From Terribium retamae (lineage in GTDB: Bacteria; Pseudomonadota; Alphaproteobacteria; Rhizobiales; Rhizobiaceae): DNA of 64,000 bases. The notes beneath the pieces were generated by a model. It was given only the letters and a program-made list of their open reading frames with translations. It made no database searches and was not told the DNA's origin. Positions 8,476 to 16,673 of this stretch are shown here, piece by piece (the first letter of the stretch is position 1; every line of letters starts with the position of its first letter). The translations under genes and the position numbers were made by a program. Where the stretch lies: assembly GCF_022347545.1 (NCBI RefSeq), contig NZ_JAKREW010000018.1:46057-110056 (forward strand), given 5' to 3'.

Positions 8476-10473
8476 CTACGCCGTCTTCTGCCGCCTCGGC
8501 GCCTCGAACAAGGGCCGCAGGCTCTCCGCCCGCGCCGGCCGGCCGACGTGGAAACCCTGGGCGTGATCGATGTCGAGTCTGCGGAGCAGTTCCAACTGCT
8601 CCTCGCTTTCCACCCCTTCGACCAGGATCTTCGGACCGCGGTTGCGGAGCAGTTCGACAATGTCTTGGAACATGGCGCGTCCGCGCGGCGTGACGCAGTC
8701 GTGCAGGAATGAACGGTCGATCTTCACCGTGTCGAAATCGATCAGCCTGAGCCAGGAGAGGCCGGCGAAACCGGTGCCGAAATCGTCGAGCCAGACCTTG
8801 ATGCCCAGCAGCTTCAGGTCGCTGATGCAGCGCAGCACGTCGGAGTGCATCTCCATCTCCAGCCCCTCGGTGATTTCGAGGGCGAGACGGTCGCCGGTCA
8901 CGCCGGCCTCGCCGAGCGCGGCGGCCACGGAAGCGGCGAAACCCGGCGCCTTGAGCTGGACCGGGGAAACGTTGACGCTGATCGTGCGGATGTGCTCGCT
9001 GGACATCAGTTCGCGGCAGGCGGTGCGGATCGCCCAGCGGCCGAGTTCCAGGATCATCCCCGTGCGTTCCGCCACCGGGATGAACAGGCTCGGTGGCACC
9101 GCCGTGCCGTCCGGCATGGTCAGCCGCATCAGGGCTTCCATCGCCTCGATCTTGCCGGTGCGCATGTTGATGATGGGCTGGAAGACCAGCGAAATAAGCT
9201 CACGCTCGATGGCGATCTTCAAAAGCGCGGCGACATTCTCGCTCTCGTCGCTGGTCTGCGGATCGTTCGGGTCGAACAGATGCACGCAGTTGCGGCCGTC
9301 GGCCTTGGCCAGATACAGCGCCCGGTCCGCCTCCTGGATGATCTTCTCGAGCTTCGTGCCGGCCTCGTCGCGCGTGAAAGCGGCGCCGACCGACACCGTC
9401 ACCACCTGTGTCCCGTCACGGCGCTCATTATGGGTGATCGCCAGCGCCTCCACCTCCTGGCGGATGTCCTCGGCTAGCGTGACGACGTCTTCATGTCTTT
9501 TCGCCTGCGCCAGAACGATGAATTCCTCGCCACCGTAGCGACCGATCGAGGCGTTGTGCTGCTCCACAAGGTGACGCAGGCTGTCGGCAACCTCCATCAG
9601 GCAGCGGTCGCCTTTCTGGTGGCCGTAATAGTCGTTGAAGCGCTTGAAGAAATCGACGTCGATAAGCAGCACCGCGAAGGTTCTGCCATGGCGCTGCCAA
9701 CTGCCCCACAGATCGCGCAGCCGCTCGTCGACGGCGCGGCGGTTTTCCAGCCCGGTCAGCGGATCGGTGCGCGAAAGCTTCAGCAGCGCCTTTCCGCGCT
9801 CGGTGGCTTCCCTGTGCTGGTTGCGCGCTTCCAGTGCGTTCAGGAAGACGTTGTAGCGTTCCCTGTTCAGCTTCCAGTTGATGTAGGAGGTGAAGACGAA
9901 ACAGGAGATGTAGAAGGCGCCGAAAACCAGCTTGTAGGTCAGCGTCGACGGCACGAAATAGTTCACCGCATAGAGGATCAGCAGGATGATCGTCGACGTG
10001 ATGACGGAAAAGCTGAACTGGAACGTGAAGAACAGGTTCGCGCTCATCATGAATATGGTGCCGAAGACCATATAGTACGAAACGCTTTCATGATTGGCGC
10101 TGGCGGCCGTCGGCACCAGCCAGCCGATATAGCCGAGGATGATCGCGCCGGCGCAGGTAATGTCCAGCCATTTGGTGGGCGCGTCGAGGCGCAGCAGGGT
10201 CTCCAGCGTCACAAGCGCCGTCACGCCGACCGCGAAGCGCGCCGCGATGGTGTAGGCTGCGACATCCGGCACCAGCAGAATGTCGGTGGCGGCAAACAGC
10301 AGGTAGATGATGACGGCGATGTAGAGCCCTGGCCGTGCCGCCGAGCGGCGTGCCGCCTGGGATTCTTCATGAAACTGCGTGCGCAATTTGGCGGGGTCGG
10401 GCAGGGCTTGCGTCTGGATAGCCGGCTCTACGGGCGCAAGTTCAGCCACTGCCGACATCGCATAACTGCTCAT
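8476..10473 (-). CDS. Membrane GGDEF-EAL c-di-GMP signalling protein
   Basis: About 665 aa. An N-terminal block of six or so membrane segments (from LYIAVIIYLLFAATDILLVP to LVFGAFYISCFVFTSYI, residues about 50-200) is followed by a short coiled linker, a GGDEF domain with signature RYGGEEF (residues about 312-318) and an EAL domain with EALMR (about 446-450), LEITEGLE, DDFGTG and ILVEGVE. Both motifs look intact, so synthesis and hydrolysis of c-di-GMP are both possible. No RxxD inhibitory site is seen at the usual place before GGEEF. The start at 10473 (MSSYAM) follows GAGAGG; an upstream in-frame ATG at 10587 is less likely. Divergent from the methyltransferase at 10770. Confidence 0.93.
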   Translation of the reverse strand: MSSYAMSAVAELAPVEPAIQTQALPDPAKLRTQFHEESQAARRSAARPGLYIAVIIYLLFAATDILLVPDVAAYTIAARFAVGVTALVTLETLLRLDAPTKWLDITCAGAIILGYIGWLVPTAASANHESVSYYMVFGTIFMMSANLFFTFQFSFSVITSTIILLILYAVNYFVPSTLTYKLVFGAFYISCFVFTSYINWKLNRERYNVFLNALEARNQHREATERGKALLKLSRTDPLTGLENRRAVDERLRDLWGSWQRHGRTFAVLLIDVDFFKRFNDYYGHQKGDRCLMEVADSLRHLVEQHNASIGRYGGEEFIVLAQAKRHEDVVTLAEDIRQEVEALAITHNERRDGTQVVTVSVGAAFTRDEAGTKLEKIIQEADRALYLAKADGRNCVHLFDPNDPQTSDESENVAALLKIAIERELISLVFQPIINMRTGKIEAMEALMRLTMPDGTAVPPSLFIPVAERTGMILELGRWAIRTACRELMSSEHIRTISVNVSPVQLKAPGFAASVAAALGEAGVTGDRLALEITEGLEMEMHSDVLRCISDLKLLGIKVWLDDFGTGFAGLSWLRLIDFDTVKIDRSFLHDCVTPRGRAMFQDIVELLRNRGPKILVEGVESEEQLELLRRLDIDHAQGFHVGRPARAESLRPLFEAPRRQKTA

Positions 10474-10735
10474 CGCCGAGAGACCTCTCAGGAGGGGCTT
10501 TTGCAACCCGTTTGCTTCCGGCCTCAACGCAGACAACTCCACCGTGCGCAGGGCGATCTTTGGCGCCTCGCAGACATTACGGGGCAAGGCAAGAAGGTTG
10601 GGTTAATCGCTAATGTAACCGGGCCTGAAATACCCCGCCGAAATTAAACTCGGTAAATGATGCGTTAACGATAACATTAGAATGCTCTCCAACATCGCTT
10701 TGCAGGGAAGCTGCTTCGCGCTATTAAGCACGCGG

Positions 10736-10755
10736 GTTGTTAACGAGTTGTTAAC
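10736..10755. promoter_or_regulatory. Phased GTTGTTAAC direct repeat upstream of the methyltransferase
   Basis: GTTGTTAAC occurs twice with an 11-bp period (10736-10744 and 10747-10755), on one face of the helix, 15 bp before the GTG start at 10770. Related TTAAC-type words occur nearby (GTTAACGATAAC near 10663). The roughly 300-bp divergent region otherwise shows only AT-rich promoter-like sequence. Confidence 0.45.
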
Positions 10756-10769
10756 CATAGGGGTTTCGG

Positions 10770-11801
10770 GTGGCTACTGTTCTCGACGGTAAGAGTCTCA
10801 TCACGGAAGCGACGATCGCGGCAGGGCTCGGAAAAAAGCTCGACGATCGAAGCGAGGCCTTCGAGACGGCCCGCGCTGAACTCGTGCTCATCCTCGCCAC
10901 TACGCAGCAGCAGATCGCCCTGAAGAAGGGGCCCGCCGAAATCATCAAGCCGCTGATGGCACGTCTCGAGGCGATGCGTCTCAGGCTGCATGCCGATACC
11001 TGGAATGCGCTGGCGCCCATCATCCAGAACCATCCGGTGCTCGACTATTTCCTGGAAGACCCGCTGACGCGCTGGTCGTTCGAGAAGCCGCGCGGCTATT
11101 CCGGCGATGCCGAACTGCTCGACTACATCTATTGCGATCCGCATGTCGCCGACGCCGTTGCCGACTCTTCGGACATCGGCAAGGCGCTCTACGCCTATAC
11201 CCAGAACGTGCCCTCCTGCGTGGCCGCGCGCGAGCGGCGCGACCTGCTTGCCCGCTATGTCGACGAGATCGCTGAAAAGCGCGGGCCTGAAACCGAGGTG
11301 CTGGCTGTCGCGGCCGGCCACCTTCGCGAGGCAAATCTGTCGAAAGCCTTGCGCGAGAAGCGCCTGAAGCGCTGGGTCGCGCTCGACCAGGATCCGCTCA
11401 GCGTCGGTCTCATCGCCCGCGATTTCGCCGGCACTGCGGTAGAGACGATCGACGGTTCGGTGCGCACCTTGCTGACGCGGGGCCACAAGCTCGGCAAATA
11501 CGACTTCATCTATGCTTCCGGCCTCTATGACTACCTGCAGGACAAGGTGGCGGTGAAGCTCACCAAGACCTGCATGCAGATGCTGAAGCCCGGCGGCACC
11601 TTCCTGTTCGCCAACTATGCCGAGGGCAACCCGGATGCGGGTTACCGCGAAACCTTCATGAACTGGGTGCTCCTGCTGCGCTCCGAAGCCGACATGTGGA
11701 ACGTCGTCAACGCCAGCGTCGACCGCAACACCGTCGACGTGAAGGTGTTCTTCGGCGAAAACCGCAACGTGCTCTACGCAGTGATCGAAAAGCGCGACTG
11801 A
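10770..11801 (+). CDS. Class I SAM methyltransferase, PhcB-like (3-hydroxypalmitate methyl ester type)
   Basis: 343-aa protein with GTG start at 10770. The segment FEKPRGYSGDAELLDYIY is typical of a group annotated as extracellular-factor (3-OH palmitic acid methyl ester) biosynthesis methyltransferases. A Rossmann SAM-binding region follows: TEVLAVAAGHLREANL (motif I with a less usual glycine pattern), KRWVALDQDPLSVGL, YDFIYASGLYDYLQD, MLKPGGTFLFANYAEGN. The N-terminal ~100 residues are helical. It is divergent from the GGDEF-EAL gene, so a link to c-di-GMP or quorum-type signalling is possible. True substrate unknown; the PhcB name in this broad group is transferred by similarity only. Confidence 0.8.
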   Translation: MATVLDGKSLITEATIAAGLGKKLDDRSEAFETARAELVLILATTQQQIALKKGPAEIIKPLMARLEAMRLRLHADTWNALAPIIQNHPVLDYFLEDPLTRWSFEKPRGYSGDAELLDYIYCDPHVADAVADSSDIGKALYAYTQNVPSCVAARERRDLLARYVDEIAEKRGPETEVLAVAAGHLREANLSKALREKRLKRWVALDQDPLSVGLIARDFAGTAVETIDGSVRTLLTRGHKLGKYDFIYASGLYDYLQDKVAVKLTKTCMQMLKPGGTFLFANYAEGNPDAGYRETFMNWVLLLRSEADMWNVVNASVDRNTVDVKVFFGENRNVLYAVIEKRD

Positions 11802-11867
11802 GTTTTAGGGGCGGCCGATCCGGACGCTCTCGATCATGATGGGGCATCCAACTGCCCCGCGTTTGTG

Positions 11868-12075
11868 CTGCCCCTCATCGCCCTGCCGGGGCACTGTACC
11901 GGGGCGAGCCGCGGGTCTCGCCCGTCCTTCGGACCCCCGTAGACGGGGAGAAGGAGGCTGTCGTCGCGGCTTTCGCCAATCACCAGCGTTGCAGAACGAG
12001 CGCCTTCCTTGCGGTCGGCTTCTTCTCCCCGTCACTATACGGGGAGAAGTGCCCCGGCAGGGCGATGAGGGGCGC
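11868..12075. repeat. Nested-palindrome intergenic repeat (MITE-like), copy 2
   Basis: Fills most of the 370-bp gap before recQ. The left end CCCCTCATCGCCCTGCCGGG and right end CCCGGCAGGGCGATGAGGGG are inverted repeats, with an inner hairpin CTTCTCCCCGT...ACGGGGAGAAG near the right end. The core TTTCGCCAATCACCAGCGTT is shared with the copy at 25671-25843. The left arm is altered after GGGGCACT by an unrelated stretch rich in CGGGGCGAGCC. No gene is visible in this gap. Confidence 0.75.
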
Positions 12076-12171
12076 CGCCGGCATCGGGCGAAGGATACTC
12101 ACCGGAAAGTCGGCCTCATCCCGGCGAAGCTGCTAAGAAGGATCTCCTCCTGATTCTTCATAGCCGCCCTG

Positions 12172-13971
12172 ATGAACTCCGCCGCCCTCGAAATCCTCAA
12201 GACTGTCTATGGCTATGATGCCTTCAGAGGCCCGCAGGCGCGCATCGTCGAGCATGTGATTGCCGGCAACAACGCCTTCGTGCTGATGCCGACGGGCGGC
12301 GGCAAGTCGCTCTGCTACCAGATCCCCGCCATCGTGCGCCCCGGCATGGGGCTGGTCGTGTCGCCGCTGCTGGCGCTGATGGCCGACCAGGTCACGGCAC
12401 TGCGCCAGGCTGGCGTCAAGGCCGCGGCGCTCAACTCTGATCTGGAGCTGGACCAGCGCCGCGCTTTGTGGCGCGACATCCGCAGCGGTGCGCTCGATCT
12501 GCTCTATGTCGCGCCCGAAACCCTGGCTCGGCCCGACGTGCTGGAACTGCTGGAAAGCCTGCAACTGTCGCTGATCGCCATCGACGAGGCCCACTGCCTG
12601 TCGCAATGGGGGCATGATTTCCGCCCCTCCTACCGCCAGCTCGATGCCGTCGTGGCGCGCTTTTCCGGTGTTCCGCGTATGGCGCTGACGGCCACAGCCG
12701 ACGAGCCGACGCGAGAAGAAATCCTGGCGCATCTCGACATCGACGAGGCCGATGCCTTCATCGCCGGTTTCGACCGCCCCAACATCCGCTATGCCATCGA
12801 GGAAAAGGACAATCCGCGTGCGCAGCTCAAGGAATTCCTCAAGCGCTACGAGGGCGAGAGCGGCATCGTCTATTGCCTGTCGAAGCGACGCACCGAGGAG
12901 ATCGCATCCTGGCTGCAGGGGCTCGGCTATGACGCGCTCGCCTACCACGCCGGCATGGACAAGGCGGCGCGCGAGGCCAACCAGATGCGCTTCCAGCATG
13001 GCGAGGCGGTCATCATGGTCGCCACCGTCGCCTTCGGCATGGGCATCGACAAGCCGGACGTGCGCTTCGTCGCCCATGTCGACCTGCCGGGCAGCATCGA
13101 GGCCTATTATCAGGAAACCGGCCGCGCCGGTCGCGATGGCCTGCCATCCGATACGCTGATGCTCTACGGCTCGGAGGATGTCGCGCTGCGCAGCCGCTTC
13201 ATCGAGGAATCCGAGGCGCCCGACCAGCGCAAGCGCATGGAGCGGCAGAAGCTCGATGCGCTGCTCGGGCTTGCCGAGACGGCGCGCTGCCGCCGGCAGG
13301 TGCTGTTGTCCTATTTCGGCGATCATTGCGAGCCATGCGGCAATTGCGACACCTGTACGGAGCCGCCGAAGCTGTTCGACGGCGCGATCGCCGCGCAAAA
13401 GGCGCTGTCCTGCATCTACCGCACCGGCGAGCGGTTCGGTCAGGCTTATGTCGTGGACGTGCTGCTCGGTGCCGAGAACGACCGCATCGCCCAATTCGGC
13501 CATGACAAGATCTCTACATTCGGCATCGGCAAAGAGCACGACAACCGCACATGGCGGGCGATCCTGCGCCAGCTGATCGCGCTGCGCTTCATCGAAGTCG
13601 ACCTCGCTGGCCATGGCGGCCTGTCGATCGCGCCTGCCGGCCGCGACTTCCTGCGCGAAAAGCCGCCTCTGATGCTGCGCCTGCCTTCGCCACCGCGCGC
13701 CCGGCGCGGCAAGGTCGCGCGCAGCAACACGCAATCCGCGATTCCGGAGGCCGACAACGACCTGTTCCAGGCGTTGCGCCGCAAGCGCACGGAAATCGCC
13801 CGCCTGCAGAACGTGCCGCCCTATGTCATCTTCCACGACAAGACGCTGATCGAACTGGCCGCCGCCCGCCCGTCTTCGCGCGGCGAGATGGCTGGCGTGC
13901 CGGGCGTCGGCGAAGCCAAGCTCGATCGTTACGGGCCGGCGTTTCTGTCGGTGATCGCGGAGTTCGGGTGA
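12172..13971 (+). CDS. recQ: ATP-dependent DNA helicase RecQ
   Basis: 599-aa 3'-5' DNA helicase acting in recombination and replication-fork repair. Helicase core: Walker A PTGGGKS (residues 40-46), DEAH box (138-141), aromatic-rich loop CLSQWGHDFRPSYR, motif III ALTATAD, motif VI QETGRAGRDG. A zinc-binding domain follows (C-x-RRQ, then CEPCGNCDTC), a winged-helix RQC domain (residues about 400-500) and a C-terminal HRDC domain (DNDLFQALRRKRTEIARLQN; GVPGVGEAKLDRYG). All domains are complete and length is normal for rhizobial RecQ (about 600-620). The start ATG at 12172 gives the standard N-terminus LEILKTVYGYDAFRGPQ. It is monocistronic and flanked by copies of the nested-palindrome repeat. 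Confidence 0.97.
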   Translation: MNSAALEILKTVYGYDAFRGPQARIVEHVIAGNNAFVLMPTGGGKSLCYQIPAIVRPGMGLVVSPLLALMADQVTALRQAGVKAAALNSDLELDQRRALWRDIRSGALDLLYVAPETLARPDVLELLESLQLSLIAIDEAHCLSQWGHDFRPSYRQLDAVVARFSGVPRMALTATADEPTREEILAHLDIDEADAFIAGFDRPNIRYAIEEKDNPRAQLKEFLKRYEGESGIVYCLSKRRTEEIASWLQGLGYDALAYHAGMDKAAREANQMRFQHGEAVIMVATVAFGMGIDKPDVRFVAHVDLPGSIEAYYQETGRAGRDGLPSDTLMLYGSEDVALRSRFIEESEAPDQRKRMERQKLDALLGLAETARCRRQVLLSYFGDHCEPCGNCDTCTEPPKLFDGAIAAQKALSCIYRTGERFGQAYVVDVLLGAENDRIAQFGHDKISTFGIGKEHDNRTWRAILRQLIALRFIEVDLAGHGGLSIAPAGRDFLREKPPLMLRLPSPPRARRGKVARSNTQSAIPEADNDLFQALRRKRTEIARLQNVPPYVIFHDKTLIELAAARPSSRGEMAGVPGVGEAKLDRYGPAFLSVIAEFG

Positions 13972-14004
13972 AAGCCGTTCAAATCGTCCGCGCCCTTCAC
14001 CCGC

Positions 14005-14120
14005 CTGCCGGCATCCTCTTCCCGTAAACAGGGAGAGGGGGGCTCCCTGCCGCGGATTTTCGCCAATCCAGCACGAGCGCCGTCGTCGATGTCGGCCCGG
14101 CAGGGCGATGAGGGGCAGCG
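14005..14120. repeat. Nested-palindrome intergenic repeat, partial copy 3
   Basis: Between recQ and the peptidase gene (convergent ends). It retains an internal hairpin CTCTTCCCGTAAACAGGGAG, a core TTTTCGCCAATCCAGC and the right end GGCAGGGCGATGAGGGGCAG. The left outer arm is lost. Otherwise the 196-bp gap holds no gene. Confidence 0.65.
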
Positions 14121-14167
14121 CCAACGGTCGAGACACTGTCGTTGCGGATTTCGCCCGACCCTGGTCT

Positions 14168-15844
14168 CTACTGCCGCTCGGCAGCACTTTCCTCGCGCAC
14201 TTTCTTGAATTCCGAGCCGTCGTGCCAGTCCGGCCATTTGTCCGAGTTGGCGAGGTCGGATCCCATCCGGTAGACAAGATCGACATCCTCGGCGACGCCG
14301 GACAGGTCCCAGTCGGCGCTCCATTCGTCGGCCGGCTGGTGATAGCGCTCGGCGACATACGTCTTGTACCACGCTTCGCCGGCTTGCCTGCCACCCTTCA
14401 CGAGGTCTCTCGCGCCATCCAGCCCGAAGGACATGGCCGGAACACCAGCCTTGGCGAAGGAGAAGTGATCGGAGCGGTAGAACAGCCCCGCTTCCGGCTT
14501 CGGGTCGGGCGTGAAGACGCGGCCTTCCGCCTTGGCGTAGCCTGCGACCTCGTCCTCCAGGCTGACATCGCCATTGCCGAACGGGCTGATGTTCTTGGCC
14601 CTGCCATTGGTGGTCAGCGCATCGAAGTTCAGCACGGCGGCGGTCTTCGGCAGCGGATAGAGCGGATTGGCGGCGTAATACATCGACCCAAGCAGGCCGG
14701 TCTCTTCCGAGGTGACCGAGAGGAAGACGACCGAGCGCGCCGGCGGCGAGGCTTTGGCCTGCAGGCGCGCCACTTCCAGAAGCGAAGCAAGGCCGGTGCC
14801 GTTGTCGACCGCGCCATTGTAGATCTTGTCACCTGTCGCATCCGGCTCGCCGACGCCGAGATGGTCCCAATGGGCGGAATAGATCACGGCCTCGTCCTGC
14901 CTCTGTTTCCCGGGGACGAAGCCGACCACATTGTGGGTGACGATCTTCTCGTGCTTCGCCTTGAAGGCGACAGAAAGCGTGGCGCCGTCCAGAGCGACGG
15001 GCGAGAAATCGCGTGTCTGTGCCTTGGCCGTCAGCGCGTCGAAATCCTGGCCTGCATTCTTGAACAGTTCGACGGCGACGTCGTGCTGGATCCAGCCCTT
15101 GAGCGGAACATGAACCTCGGCCTTGTTGTCGCGGATGATGTCGAACTGATCGTCGGTGAACGAGTTCTTGACCGTCGGCCATCCGTAAGCGGCCGGTGCG
15201 GTTTCGTGCACGATCAGCAGGCCGAGCGCGCCCTGGCGGGCAGCCTCCTCATATTTGTAGGTCCAGCGCCCGTAATAGGTCATGGCCTTGCCGCCGAAAT
15301 CACCTTTTCCGGCTTCGAAATCCGGATCGTTGATGAGCACGACGCCGATCTTCCCCTTGAGATCGACACCCTTGAAATCGTCCCATTTGCGCTCTGGTGC
15401 GCTGACGCCATAGCCCAGGAAGACCAGCGGAGCGTTCTCGATGGCGATCGTGGTGTCGTCGGTCTGGGCGGGCAGGATCGCGATCTCCTCGCCTTGGCTC
15501 AGGGGCCGCGGCGGCTGTTTTCCCTGGCCAAGCGTCGCGGTTACCGTACCGTCGAAAGACGACTTGATCAGCGGCACGGCCTGTGTCCAGCCGCGCTGGC
15601 CATCGTCGCCCTTGTCGCCGCCCGGCTGCAGGCCGGCCGCCTTGAACTGTTCGGACAGATATTGAACGGTCTTCTTCTCGCCCTCGGTGGCGATGCCGCG
15701 TCCTTCGAATTCGTCCGACGCCAGGACCTTCACATGGTTGGAAAGGCGTTCCGCATCCACTTTTTCCTGTGCATGCGCATAGACTGTTGGGATGGGTGCA
15801 GACACCATCGCCAGCAGCAAAGCCGATCTTGCAATTTTCGACAT
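14168..15844 (-). CDS. Secreted M28-family zinc peptidase (PA/M28 aminopeptidase type)
   Basis: About 558 aa from the ATG at 15844, which has a GAGGATGAC ribosome-binding site and puts a signal peptide (MSKIARSALLLAMVSAPIPT...AHA) at the N-terminus. A PA-like insert (residues about 130-290) precedes the M28 catalytic domain. The zinc ligands and catalytic residues are visible in order: SAHWDHLG (His), NGAVDNGTG (Asp), SEETGLLGS (Glu-Glu), LNFDAL (Asp), SDHFSF (His). The C-terminus has YHQPADEWSADWD, typical of periplasmic M28 peptidases. It should hydrolyse N-terminal residues from peptides in the periplasm. It stands alone, convergent with recQ. Confidence 0.92.
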   Translation of the reverse strand: MSKIARSALLLAMVSAPIPTVYAHAQEKVDAERLSNHVKVLASDEFEGRGIATEGEKKTVQYLSEQFKAAGLQPGGDKGDDGQRGWTQAVPLIKSSFDGTVTATLGQGKQPPRPLSQGEEIAILPAQTDDTTIAIENAPLVFLGYGVSAPERKWDDFKGVDLKGKIGVVLINDPDFEAGKGDFGGKAMTYYGRWTYKYEEAARQGALGLLIVHETAPAAYGWPTVKNSFTDDQFDIIRDNKAEVHVPLKGWIQHDVAVELFKNAGQDFDALTAKAQTRDFSPVALDGATLSVAFKAKHEKIVTHNVVGFVPGKQRQDEAVIYSAHWDHLGVGEPDATGDKIYNGAVDNGTGLASLLEVARLQAKASPPARSVVFLSVTSEETGLLGSMYYAANPLYPLPKTAAVLNFDALTTNGRAKNISPFGNGDVSLEDEVAGYAKAEGRVFTPDPKPEAGLFYRSDHFSFAKAGVPAMSFGLDGARDLVKGGRQAGEAWYKTYVAERYHQPADEWSADWDLSGVAEDVDLVYRMGSDLANSDKWPDWHDGSEFKKVREESAAERQ

Positions 15845-15965
15845 GTCATCCTCGATGAGCTTCTCGCTCTCCAGCGCGCCGCCCACCGCAGGAAGTGCGG
15901 ATGGTTTCATCTTCCTCCAGGTCAGTCGACAAGATAGGATTGGACCAGACGGCGGTAGGAAAGCT

Positions 15966-16673
15966 TCACCTCAGAATGAGGAACAACCCGCTGACGACGG
16001 CAAACATCAGCACACCCAGGCGTAGCGCCTTGGGGCTGATGATATGGTGCGTCCTGCGCGCCAGCGCGGTTCCGACCAGAACAGCCGGCATCAGATAGAG
16101 AGCCGCCAGGACCTGATGTGTCGCAATGCGGCCGGCAAGGGCGAGCACGACAAGCGACATCACTTCGCCGACAAAGAAACACACGGCGACCGTCGAGCGC
16201 AGGACCGGGCCCTTGGCATGCTGGTAGAGCAGGGCCAGCGGCGGGCCGCCGATGCCTGTCGCCGTTTCCGTCACACCGGTGAACAGTCCGGCGCCGAGCG
16301 CGCTGCGATAGTCCGGCGAGAAGGGCGGTGCGACCAGCGCCACGACGGCCGCCAGCAGCGTGAACCAGCCCACGGCCTGATCCAGTTGTCCGGCCGAAAG
16401 CGCAGCCAGGAGCCAAAGGCCGAAGAAAGTGCCCGCAAAGCGGCCGACCGTGATCCACTTCGCGCCGGGCCAGTCGACGGCGCTCTTCTCATGCCAGGCG
16501 ACGAGGAAGTTCAGCGGCAGCATCAGGAGCAGCAGCGTCACCGGCAGCAGGTCGGGTTGCAGGATGCCCAGGACCGGCGCGATGATGAGCGCGAAGCCGA
16601 TGCCGACCGCCCCTTGCAGGAAGGCGGCGGCGAATGTGATCGCGGCCACGATTGCGAACAGGCTAAGACTCAT
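15966..16673 (-). CDS. TauE/SafE-family membrane exporter
   Basis: 235-aa polytopic membrane protein of the TauE/SafE (DUF81) family with about eight hydrophobic segments and two pseudo-repeats. Markers: GAVGIGFALIIAPVLGILQP in the first half and GLFTGVTETATGIGGPPLAL in the second, the family's paired Gly/Pro-rich loops. Relatives export sulfite, sulfoacetate or other small organic anions. Its ATG overlaps the stop of the amidohydrolase gene by 4 bp (ATGA at 16670-16673), so the two are translationally coupled and probably act on the same compound or its waste product. Here it is the last gene of a purine-like operon. Confidence 0.9.
   Translation of the reverse strand: MSLSLFAIVAAITFAAAFLQGAVGIGFALIIAPVLGILQPDLLPVTLLLLMLPLNFLVAWHEKSAVDWPGAKWITVGRFAGTFFGLWLLAALSAGQLDQAVGWFTLLAAVVALVAPPFSPDYRSALGAGLFTGVTETATGIGGPPLALLYQHAKGPVLRSTVAVCFFVGEVMSLVVLALAGRIATHQVLAALYLMPAVLVGTALARRTHHIISPKALRLGVLMFAVVSGLFLILR

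Noticed and set aside
11868..12075. Possible CRISPR-like repeat tract or rho-independent terminator cluster before recQ
   Set aside because: No regular spacers; the symmetry and copies elsewhere show a dispersed intergenic repeat.
12133..14394. Long open frame (about 750 codons) on the minus strand across recQ
   Set aside because: It is the antisense shadow of recQ in high-GC DNA; its translation is Arg/Ala/Gly-rich with no recognisable domain, while recQ is complete on the plus strand.
14108..15937. Long plus-strand open frame over the peptidase gene
   Set aside because: Shadow of the M28 peptidase on the minus strand; no domain and no good start signal.
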